A DNA stretch of 28,910 nucleotides from JBAWAP01 sp049589355. Its GTDB lineage: Bacteria > Chloroflexota > Anaerolineae > VGOG01. Positions within the stretch are counted from its first letter, which is position 1. Each line of letters begins with the position of its first letter. Position numbers and translations under genes: made by a program. The notes under the pieces were generated by a model that ran no database searches, was not told the origin of the DNA, and saw only the letters and a list, made by a program, of their open reading frames with translations. The stretch is from positions 1 through 28,910 of the forward strand of contig JBAWAP010000310.1 of assembly GCA_049589355.1 (NCBI GenBank), read 5' to 3'. Below are positions 22,830 to 28,910 of this stretch, in pieces.

Positions 22830-23287
22830 AGTGTATCTCCTGAGGTAGTGCGTTCGCGGAGGAGAGTGACAAAGTCTGCGGGGCGAATGGCGGCTACACC
22901 GCGCTCCTCCAGAAAGCGTAGCAGCGTTGGGTCGTCATGGAAATCTTCATCGCCGGTGACCAAGTGAGTGGCCTCACCCAGGATGGCCATTTCGATCAGA
23001 TAGTCATCCGTGGGATCACGACATATCTGAACCCGGCCAATTGGTTCGCCGAACTCGCCAATAAACGCCAGCCGCCCTACCAGCCGTTTGCGATCACGGT
23101 CGCGCACCTGGTACTTGCGGCACACTCGCCGATAACCTAGTACACGATAGACCTCGTGAAGGTTCCGTCGGCACGTAATGAACAAGAACTGACGGCACTT
23201 GATGGCGTCTACGAGGAAGGCGCTAGCACCATATGTCACGATAGCGCCACTGACCAACACGTTAGCGTCAATGACGGCTCGGATTAT
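22826..23287 (-). CDS. PIN-domain toxin lacking a canonical start codon
   Basis: A PIN-family RNase toxin of about 153 residues, like the COG1569-type toxins. The first catalytic Asp lies in AVIDANVLVSGAI, then Glu in RNLHEVYRVL, Asp pair in CRDPTDDYLIEMAI and TGDEDFHDD, as expected for the four-acid PIN site. A GTG at 23260 starts too late and removes the first Asp. Upstream to an in-frame TGA there is no ATG, GTG, TTG or CTG: candidates are ATA (23287), ATC (23284) or ATT (23272). The ATA overlaps the antitoxin TAA stop as ATAA, where an ATGA overlap would be normal. The gene may be weakly expressed or silenced. It overlaps the phosphohexomutase start. Confidence 0.7.
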   Translation of the reverse strand: MIRAVIDANVLVSGAIVTYGASAFLVDAIKCRQFLFITCRRNLHEVYRVLGYRRVCRKYQVRDRDRKRLVGRLAFIGEFGEPIGRVQICRDPTDDYLIEMAILGEATHLVTGDEDFHDDPTLLRFLEERGVAAIRPADFVTLLRERTTSGDTL

Positions 23288-23646
23288 TTGGCCTGCTCGG
23301 CACGCACTGCCGCCAGGGCTGCGGCTACATCAGCTATAACCTCTTCTTCTGAGAAGGCCACATTCGGCACACGCATCTCCCTCAGAATTTCATCAAACTC
23401 GGCCTCGAAAGTGTGCTGTTCTTCTGTAGAGAGACTGGGAGCGGGCTGTATCGCATCCGGTGGCTGTTGGGCCAGCCATTCGTCGGCGCGACGAAGCATT
23501 TCCGCCAGCCGTGCCTCATCCACCTCATCTGCTTCCTCGGATGGCGTCAGCACGATGATTCGCACACGTTGGTTTTCCTTCAGTGGCAGGCTGCTGATAG
23601 GTTTGAGGATACCATTCTGATAGCGAGCCCATGTGGATATACTCAT
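23284..23646 (-). CDS. AF2212-like antitoxin
   Basis: A 120-residue small protein whose N-terminus, W-A-R-Y-Q-N-G-I-L-K-P, followed by LPLKENQRVRIIV, matches the AF2212-like (DUF104) antitoxin fold, which forms a beta-barrel DNA-binding dimer. The rest is acidic and helical and likely wraps the toxin; the length is about 40-60 residues more than the shortest members. The start ATG has GGGAGG 5 nt upstream. It is directly behind a consensus promoter and overlaps the PIN-domain gene, the standard antitoxin-first layout. The pair probably acts in plasmid- or island-style stabilisation or stress response; autorepression is expected but no operator is obvious. Confidence 0.75.
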   Translation of the reverse strand: MSISTWARYQNGILKPISSLPLKENQRVRIIVLTPSEEADEVDEARLAEMLRRADEWLAQQPPDAIQPAPSLSTEEQHTFEAEFDEILREMRVPNVAFSEEEVIADVAAALAAVRAEQAK

Positions 23647-23666
23647 TGCTTCCTCCCTTCTGCCTG

Positions 23667-23695
23667 ATTATAGCCGGAGAGTAAAAAGGTGTCAA
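23667..23695 (-). promoter_or_regulatory. Perfect consensus promoter of the antitoxin-toxin-phosphohexomutase unit
   Basis: On the minus strand TTGACA (23690-23695), a 17-nt spacer and TATAAT (23667-23672) match the sigma-70 consensus at all 12 positions. The expected start near 23660 gives a leader of about 14 nt. Confidence 0.85.
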
Positions 23696-23710
23696 TCTGA
23701 ACGGTTAGCT

Positions 23711-25111
23711 TCACTGTTCGACAGCAATTATGACTGCTGCGGCCGCCTCTTGGGGAGAAGTCTCGCCTTGCAGGACGTCTTGAACGGCTCTCTGTAGAGC
23801 CCGCCCCATCCTGTCGTAGGCAGAGGCCATGGGTCGAGGGTACACATTGTCCAACTGCTGTCGCACAAAAGGGAAGTAATCGTCGGCCGTGCCTAAGTAG
23901 TCAAAAGCTGCCTGGCGGGTGGGCAAATGCCCAGCAGCTTGGTTCCAGTCCGCGTTGTTCTCCGGCTCCAGCAGCCATTCGATGAACTGGGCGGCGACCG
24001 CCTGTCGGCCAGAGTCTTCCGTCACTATGGCCAAAGCCCACCCTTTGCCCAAGGTGCCTACATTGCCGTCACAAGTGGGGATAGCAGCAAAAGAAGTGTT
24101 TTTGAGCAGGCCCCTGTCCGCCAGGTACTTGGCAGAGCTAACATTGGACATCGCTGCTTGGGCCGAAACATAGACAGGCCAACAATCATCCAGGTCCTCA
24201 AACTCCAGTACCGAGAGCGGAATGACTCCTGCCTCTAGGCCGTCTTTGTAAAACTGGAGCACCTGGGCCAAAGCATCTTTATCGAGCGCCGGTTTGCCGT
24301 TTCCATCGTCAAGTCGCCCGCCTACGGCCAGGTACTGGATCAGGAAGGCATCGTTGACCAGACCTCCCTCTCCACCGGCCGGAAAGATGTAGGCGACACT
24401 ATCGGAGATCGCCTCTCTCCAGGTCATCGGCGGGCTATCTATCTTGTTGGTGTTGTAGATGAGGTGCTCGACGTCGGCCTCGAACTGGATGCCCATTAAC
24501 TGGCCATTGAAGCTGCGCCGGGCGAGGGGGAAAAGGTCCTGTTGCACTTCGCTCGACACAAGGTTATCCAGGGGTCGGATCAGCCCGGCCTCGGCTGCCT
24601 CATCCAGCTCAAGGGTATCCAGGATCACCAGGTCCGGCAATACCGTGGGAGCGGCTGCGTGAGCGGTGCTGAGAAAATCGAGGATGCCTCCCTTACCATA
24701 CGGTTTCTTGAGGACATATTCGATGGTCACGTTAGGATGAGCAGCTTCGAAAGCACGCCATTGTTGAGCCAGGATTTGTCCGCTGTCATCAGCCTCGGTC
24801 GGGAAGAAATCCTCCGTTGTCCATAGGGTTAAGGCCATAGCTGAGGAAATCGCTGGAGGACGTGAGGGGGTGGGAGATACTGAGGGCGTTGCCTCCCCAG
24901 GCACAATAGTAGCTGTCGGTTTTTCCTCTTCAGAGGGGGGAGTCGGCCTGGCCAGAAGATTACATCCGGCTAGCCCTATCGCTGCCAGTAACAGGACGGA
25001 GCAGAGAGCTGCTATCAGCTTGGAGGTGGCCGCCTTCACCTGAGTACTTCTAAACCCAGCAGCAGTCAGTGGCTCAGACTGCCTGATTATTGAGGAGGTT
25101 TCGTTTTCCAC
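23711..25111 (-). CDS. Extracellular solute-binding lipoprotein (ABC family 1)
   Basis: A 466-residue lipoprotein. Residues 32-50 form a hydrophobic signal ending in the lipobox L-A-G-C with Cys50 as the acylation site; a Pro/Thr/Ser-rich neck follows to about residue 90. The mature part (ALTLWTTEDFFPTEADD, a WRAFEAAHPNVTIEYVLKK block, PDLVILDTLELDEAAEAGL, GKGWALAIVTEDSGRQ) matches the MalE-type sugar-binding family 1. It would capture a carbohydrate outside the membrane. No permease or ATPase is adjacent, so it may serve a distant transporter or a sensory role with the two-TM protein. GTG start with AGGAGG 5 nt upstream. Confidence 0.85.
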   Translation of the reverse strand: MENETSSIIRQSEPLTAAGFRSTQVKAATSKLIAALCSVLLLAAIGLAGCNLLARPTPPSEEEKPTATIVPGEATPSVSPTPSRPPAISSAMALTLWTTEDFFPTEADDSGQILAQQWRAFEAAHPNVTIEYVLKKPYGKGGILDFLSTAHAAAPTVLPDLVILDTLELDEAAEAGLIRPLDNLVSSEVQQDLFPLARRSFNGQLMGIQFEADVEHLIYNTNKIDSPPMTWREAISDSVAYIFPAGGEGGLVNDAFLIQYLAVGGRLDDGNGKPALDKDALAQVLQFYKDGLEAGVIPLSVLEFEDLDDCWPVYVSAQAAMSNVSSAKYLADRGLLKNTSFAAIPTCDGNVGTLGKGWALAIVTEDSGRQAVAAQFIEWLLEPENNADWNQAAGHLPTRQAAFDYLGTADDYFPFVRQQLDNVYPRPMASAYDRMGRALQRAVQDVLQGETSPQEAAAAVIIAVEQ

Positions 25112-25158
25112 TACATCCTCCTCTCATCCATGTCTCATTCTCCTTCGGAAGGGGCCGA

Positions 25159-25884
25159 TCAGTGCTCGATGGTCACCTGTACCTCACAGGGCCCTGGGTA
25201 GTTTCCATCTTTCTTGACTACCACCAAACGGAACCGGTACTTCCCAGCGGGTAGGGTCGAGGTGTCCCAAACGCCCAGGAAGCCATCATCCACAGGTTCC
25301 CTGAAGCTCTGCACGAACGACCACTCTAAGACCCCTTCGGGGCGAAACTCGAACTTGTAGTAATCAAAATTGTCAATGTTCGCCGATCCACTGACTTCCA
25401 CAGGCCCCTTCAGAACAGCGTTGACCGTAGGATAGGTAAGTCGAGCTCCATCAATGGGACAGTTAGGCAAAATAACAGGTTCGGGCGTGGGAGTGGGAGT
25501 AGTCTTAGTCTCAGGTGTCTGCGTTGGACGGGGTGTCAGCGTGGGACGGGGCGTAGGCGTGGCTGTAGGCGTGCCTGGAGTCGGAGTTGGTGTCGGCTGT
25601 AGTAAGACAGTTGGCGTGGCCTCATTCTCAGCCGGGATATACAGATTGGGCTCCAAATAAGTGGCGGTGAAATAGACTACTCCAGCTAAAGCCGAGACGA
25701 CGAAAACCATTATTATAGAACGAAGCCTGCTGCTGGCGGCTGCTTCCCTCTCCAGGGTAAAAATCGCCCGGCTCTTTTCTCGGTGGGCCGCGATAGCCCT
25801 CCCAATGTAAAACAGAATGCCCAGAACACAGGCCCCTATCAGCCAAATGTAGTACTCAGAAACCAGATTAACGAGTGTCGTCAT
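25159..25884 (-). CDS. Two-TM membrane protein with Pro/Thr linker and extracellular beta domain
   Basis: A 241-residue protein I cannot name. Two hydrophobic helices are visible at about residues 13-28 and 56-73 with a charged loop between; residues 86-137 are a Thr/Pro-rich tract (repeated T-P and P-T units) as in cell-surface linkers of Chloroflexota; residues 138-241 form a likely Ig-like or fibronectin-like beta domain, with LPNCPIDGARLTYPTVN and a final Y-R-F-R-L-V-V-V-K-K-D-G segment. The C-terminal domain should be outside the cell. Its gene lies 4 nt after the purine nucleoside phosphorylase stop and 47 nt before the solute-binding lipoprotein, so the two surface proteins may be expressed together. 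Confidence 0.6.
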   Translation of the reverse strand: MTTLVNLVSEYYIWLIGACVLGILFYIGRAIAAHREKSRAIFTLEREAAASSRLRSIIMVFVVSALAGVVYFTATYLEPNLYIPAENEATPTVLLQPTPTPTPGTPTATPTPRPTLTPRPTQTPETKTTPTPTPEPVILPNCPIDGARLTYPTVNAVLKGPVEVSGSANIDNFDYYKFEFRPEGVLEWSFVQSFREPVDDGFLGVWDTSTLPAGKYRFRLVVVKKDGNYPGPCEVQVTIEH

Positions 25885-25888
25885 TTAT

Positions 25889-26749
25889 CTAAGAACTCCC
25901 CTCACTAGCTAGCAGACTGATGACCCCCTTGAGCAGAGCAGTGAGCTTGGGCACGAGGAGCTTGCCAACCTCCAAAACCTCCTCATGGACAGCCTTTTTC
26001 CCCCTCTTTGGTTCTATGATAGCCACATTGCTGATCCCGGAGATGCCCAACACCCGCATGCCCGCGTGGCGGGCGACGGTAACTTCGGGCACGGTGGACA
26101 TACCCACGGCATCGGCTCCGATGAGGCGGAGGAACTTCAAGTCGGCCGGGGTCTCAAACGAGGGACCGGCCAAGCAAACATACACGCCTTGATGAAGAGG
26201 AAAGCCCAGGTCTTTAGCCACCCGGAGGGCCATCTCCCGTAGCTCCAGGTCGTAGGCTTGGGACATATCAGGAAAGCGAGGCCCCAGTTCAGGGTCATTA
26301 GAGCCCCGCAAGGGGTTGAGGCCAGCCATGCCGATCAGGTTTATGTGATCAGTGATGAGCATCAAGTCGCCGGCCTTGAAGGCCGGGTTCAAACCGCCAG
26401 CGGCATTGGTTATTATGAGAATGCCGATGTCCAAAAGCTGCATCGCCCGGATGGGCAGGCAAATGTGCTGTGGGGAATAGCCCTCATAGTAATGAGCACG
26501 GCCCTGCATGACTAGGATCTCTCGGCCCTCCAACTCCCCGATGACCAATTGTCCAACGTGACCTTCAACAGTGGAAACTGGAAAGTGAGGGATCTCCCGA
26601 TAGGGTATTACCTCAGCTCCCTGCATCTCTTCGGCGAGGGGGTTCAGCCCTGTCCCCAACACCAAGCCGATGGTCGGCTCGTGCTCGGTGTGGCTACGGA
26701 TGAAATCGGCTGCCTCAGCGAACTCCCGACGGGTGAAGAATTCAGTCAT
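25889..26749 (-). CDS. punA: Purine nucleoside phosphorylase (trimeric type)
   Basis: A 286-residue PNP-I-family enzyme. Key blocks are GLVLGTGLNPLAEEM, IPHFPVSTVEGHVG, MQGRAHYYEGY with the phosphate-binding Arg and His, IITNAAGGLNPAF, LAGPSFETPADLKFLR and DAVGMSTVPEVTVARHAG with the Glu and Met of the nucleoside site. It splits purine ribonucleosides into base and ribose-1-phosphate for salvage. The ATG at 26749 has AGGAG 5 nt upstream; an in-frame start 28 codons earlier adds residues not seen in the family. It follows xerD by 132 nt on the same strand. Confidence 0.92.
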   Translation of the reverse strand: MTEFFTRREFAEAADFIRSHTEHEPTIGLVLGTGLNPLAEEMQGAEVIPYREIPHFPVSTVEGHVGQLVIGELEGREILVMQGRAHYYEGYSPQHICLPIRAMQLLDIGILIITNAAGGLNPAFKAGDLMLITDHINLIGMAGLNPLRGSNDPELGPRFPDMSQAYDLELREMALRVAKDLGFPLHQGVYVCLAGPSFETPADLKFLRLIGADAVGMSTVPEVTVARHAGMRVLGISGISNVAIIEPKRGKKAVHEEVLEVGKLLVPKLTALLKGVISLLASEGSS

Positions 26750-26881
26750 TACCACTCCTCGTCTTCGTAGTTGTGATCTTCTCAGCCCCTGGCTCGGCCT
26801 TGTTGATCTCATGCAAGGTACTGAGACCGTCAAAGGGCAAATCCCACCGCTCCAGGCTCCTTCACAGGTGGTCGGCGAAAG

Positions 26882-27787
26882 CTACTTTGCTCTCGGATGA
26901 GCTTTTTCGTAGACTTCGCGCTTGTGCTTGCTGGTTACGTGGGTGTAGACCTGGGTGGTTGAGATGTTAGCATGTCCCAGAAACTGTTGAACATCCACCA
27001 AGGTGGCCTCTTTGCTCTCCAGCATATGGGTGGCAAAGGAGTGGCGAAGGGTGTGAGGAGTGATGTCGGGGTCAAGGCCTGCTCGCTCGACATAGTCCTT
27101 GATGATAAGCCAGAGGCCCTGCCGGGTTAACCGCTCGCCCCGAGGGTTTAAGAAAAGAGCCTTCTCATCTGGGTCCTTAAGGAGTTGGATCCGCCCCTTT
27201 CGTAGGTAGGTTTCGATAGCTTGGACGGCGTGGCTGTGTATGGGGATGATCCTTTCCTTGTCGCCTTTGCCAATGACCCGCACACTGCTCGAAGGCAGAT
27301 TTATATCGTCTATGTCCAGCTCCACTAACTCGGTGGCCCTCATGCCGGTGGCATACATGAGTTCGAGCATGGCCTTGTCTCGCAGTGCCTTGGGTGTCGA
27401 GCTCTTGGCAGGTTCGGCCAGCAATAGCTCCACTGCCTCGGAAGACATGACCTTAGGCAATTGCTTCTTCACCCTGGGCGAGTCCAAGGTAGCAGTGGGG
27501 TCATCTTCGATGACCCCCTCAGTCACCAGGAAGTGAAAGAGGGATTTGGTGGCTGCCACCTTACGGGCCACGGTAGAAGTAGCGTATTCCCTTTCTTTGA
27601 GGTGCAGTATGTAGGCGATGACCATGTCCTTATCTACTTCACCCCAAGACTTGACCTCGAATGCATCCTGACTGCTCAGATATCTTGCTAGCTGGGCCAA
27701 GTCGTTCCGGTAGGCAATCAGGGTGTTTTGCGGGGAACCCTTCTCCAGAGCCAAGAAATTCAGAAAGTCTTCGATCTTTTCTAACAT
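26882..27787 (-). CDS. xerD: Tyrosine recombinase XerD-like
   Basis: A 301-residue chromosome-dimer-resolving recombinase. The N-terminal SAM-like domain is at 1-95 (ALEKGSPQNTLIAYRNDL), the catalytic domain at 110-295 has Arg150 in ATGMRATEL, Lys174 in GKGDKERIIP, His245 and Arg248 in PHTLRHSFATHM, His272 in GHANISTTQ and the nucleophile Tyr281. All catalytic residues are present. It acts on dif-like sites; whether a partner XerC exists elsewhere is unknown. The start has AGGAG 6 nt upstream and a promoter with a perfect -10 box 46 nt upstream. No adjacent attachment site or phage gene suggests a mobile integrase, so a housekeeping role is likely. Confidence 0.93.
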   Translation of the reverse strand: MLEKIEDFLNFLALEKGSPQNTLIAYRNDLAQLARYLSSQDAFEVKSWGEVDKDMVIAYILHLKEREYATSTVARKVAATKSLFHFLVTEGVIEDDPTATLDSPRVKKQLPKVMSSEAVELLLAEPAKSSTPKALRDKAMLELMYATGMRATELVELDIDDINLPSSSVRVIGKGDKERIIPIHSHAVQAIETYLRKGRIQLLKDPDEKALFLNPRGERLTRQGLWLIIKDYVERAGLDPDITPHTLRHSFATHMLESKEATLVDVQQFLGHANISTTQVYTHVTSKHKREVYEKAHPRAK

Positions 27788-27832
27788 AGTCAGCTCCTTC
27801 CAATAGACAAAAATAGAGAGACTGGCGACAAT

Positions 27833-27860
27833 ATTATATCACAAGTTTGCATAAAATCAA
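27833..27860 (-). promoter_or_regulatory. Promoter of xerD
   Basis: On the minus strand TTGATT (27855-27860), 16-nt spacer, TATAAT (27833-27838). It drives xerD and perhaps the downstream phosphorylase. The 160 nt further out to the insertion sequence hold no gene I can support. Confidence 0.6.
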
Positions 27861-28021
27861 ATCGAGCGTGGCTAGCTTTGGGCGAAGCTGAAAGCGCCTG
27901 CCAAGCGATGCGGGCCTTCATCTGTGTGCTACTATCGCCAATCTCGTAGCCATGTGATCATATGCACTGCCTGCAAGGTCACCGTATACATCAACGTGCG
28001 TAAAACCGCATCCGGTTACTA

Positions 28022-28910
28022 AGAGCCTATCCTAAAAGTCGATTCTGTGGTAGAATGGTGGCATGAGCGATGAAACAGCTTCCAAGAAGAAACCAGCACC
28101 GACCATCTGGCGTGTTCCCGACGACCTGTGGGCTGAGATCGCGCCCTTGTTGCCCAAACCCGGCCCAAAGAAGAAAGCAGGACGCCCAAGAGTCCCAGAC
28201 CGGGTAGCCCTCAACGGCATCCTGTATGTCCTGCGGACCGGTTGCCAATGGAAGGCCGTACCCAAGGAATTCGGTTCCGGTTCCACCTGCCACTTACGCT
28301 TCTCGCAGTGGGTCAAGGCAGGCGTTTTTGCCAAGCTGTGGGCCATCCTGGTGGAACGCTATGATGAACTCAAGGGCATCGACTGGCAATGGCAGGCTCT
28401 CGACAGCGCTACGGTGAAGGCCCCTTTGGGGGGCGAGGAAACCGGACCCAATCCAACCGACCGAGGGAAAAGTGGCAGCAAACGCCATCTGATCACCGAA
28501 GGACAGGGGGTTCCCATCGGGACGACGCTTTCCGGCGCCAATCGTCATGACATGAAGAAAGCGACAGACACGGTCGATGCCATTGTGACGGAACGCCCAA
28601 GCCCAGAAGAACAGGAACAACATTTGTGCGCCGACAAGGGCTATGACTATCCTGAGACCCGTGAGGATATGGCCGAGCGCGGGTATCAGGTGCACATTCC
28701 CCAGCGTGGTTTGGATACGCCCACACCTGAGCCGGGTGATCCCAATCGGCATCCAGCCCGGCGTTGGGTGGTCGAGCGGACGCACAGTTGGTTCAACCGC
28801 TTTCGCAAGCTGTTGATCCGGTGGGAAAAGAAGGCTGAACACTGGTTGGGCCTCATCCAATTCGCTGCCTGCCTCATCGTCTACCGTCGTGCATTTTTAG
28901 GATAGGCTCT
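28022..28910 (+). mobile_element. Complete IS5-family insertion sequence (889 bp)
   Basis: Perfect 16-bp terminal inverted repeats, AGAGCCTATCCTAAAA (28022-28037) and its reverse complement (28895-28910), enclose a single transposase gene. The right end is also the end of the window, so the target-site duplication cannot be checked; the left flank ends in ...TTACTA. The intact open frame and repeats suggest recent activity. Confidence 0.9.
28063..28905 (+). CDS. IS5-family DDE transposase
   Basis: A 280-residue transposase in a single frame. The N-terminal domain carries WRVPDDLWAEIAPLLP and a YVLRTGCQWKAVPKEFGS segment typical of the IS5 family; the DDE triad is Asp114 (QALDSATVK), Asp191 (CADKGYDYP) and Glu239 (WVVERTHSWFNRFRKL). 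The segment GGEETGPNPTDRGKSGSKRH precedes the catalytic core strand as in the subgroups with one frame. The product cuts and pastes the element by a two-metal mechanism. The stop codon lies inside the right terminal repeat. No frameshift or internal stop is seen, so it is probably active. Confidence 0.92.
   Translation: MSDETASKKKPAPTIWRVPDDLWAEIAPLLPKPGPKKKAGRPRVPDRVALNGILYVLRTGCQWKAVPKEFGSGSTCHLRFSQWVKAGVFAKLWAILVERYDELKGIDWQWQALDSATVKAPLGGEETGPNPTDRGKSGSKRHLITEGQGVPIGTTLSGANRHDMKKATDTVDAIVTERPSPEEQEQHLCADKGYDYPETREDMAERGYQVHIPQRGLDTPTPEPGDPNRHPARRWVVERTHSWFNRFRKLLIRWEKKAEHWLGLIQFAACLIVYRRAFLG

Noticed and set aside
25454..25660. Val/Gly-rich frame opposite the Pro/Thr linker
   Set aside because: It is the antisense of the repetitive linker codons and contains nothing else.
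27920..28021. A short plus-strand frame with a C-x-x-C pattern (HVIICTACKVTVYINV) ending at a TAA before the insertion sequence
   Set aside because: Only about 30 residues, without start or ribosome-binding site and with no clear family; I considered a truncated zinc-ribbon or ribosomal L33-like protein but the match is not convincing.

Overview
The window looks like a GC-rich (roughly 55-60%) bacterial contig, most probably a member of the Chloroflexota (Anaerolineae-like). I infer this from gene content and style rather than from any marker phylogeny: DUF4432 sugar epimerase-like proteins beside FGGY kinases, a Pro/Thr-linker membrane protein and a lipoprotein with a Ser/Thr/Pro-rich neck, and a XerD-purine nucleoside phosphorylase block. 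The right edge coincides exactly with the terminal inverted repeat of an IS5-family element, so the contig probably broke at a repeat.

Region 1 (1-13,738, all minus strand) is a sugar and deoxysugar catabolism island. In the direction of transcription it holds a xylulokinase-like FGGY kinase, a DUF4432-type epimerase-like protein, a class II aldolase, a second FGGY kinase, a second DUF4432 protein, mannitol-1-phosphate 5-dehydrogenase, a stretch of fused gene remnants, L-fucose isomerase, an aldo/keto reductase, rhamnulokinase, a nitroreductase, and the 5' part of a GH106-like alpha-L-rhamnosidase cut by the window edge. Together they suggest release of L-rhamnose or L-fucose, isomerisation, phosphorylation, aldol cleavage and reduction of the lactaldehyde product. 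Between fucI and mtlD the ends of three other genes (PfkB kinase head, DUF89 tail, aldehyde:ferredoxin oxidoreductase tail) lie fused end to end. A 27-bp LacI-type operator sits just downstream of the promoter of the leading kinase gene.

Region 2 (13,800-21,290, plus strand) begins at a divergent promoter pair whose -35 boxes are the arms of a 36-bp dyad. It contains a small cupin, a THEP1-type NTPase overlapping a double-ATPase ECF-type ABC protein with no membrane partner in view, a promoter and hairpin, the principal-type sigma factor, a PfkB-family kinase, a GNAT-like protein and an MFS exporter ending in a terminator.

Region 3 (21,291-27,860, minus strand) contains, in the direction of transcription, XerD recombinase, purine nucleoside phosphorylase, a two-TM protein with a Pro/Thr linker, an orphan solute-binding lipoprotein, an AF2212-like antitoxin and PIN toxin pair with its own consensus promoter, and a phosphohexomutase overlapping the toxin gene. 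The toxin gene has no canonical start codon: the expected ATGA stop/start overlap reads ATAA. Region 4 (28,022-28,910) is a complete IS5-family insertion sequence with perfect 16-bp inverted repeats.

I see no rRNA, tRNA, CRISPR array or phage module. The most unusual items are the fused gene remnants, the toxin start-codon loss, the symmetric divergent promoter, a palindromic repeat inserted in frame in the ECF ATPase linker, and the mixed composition of the sugar island.
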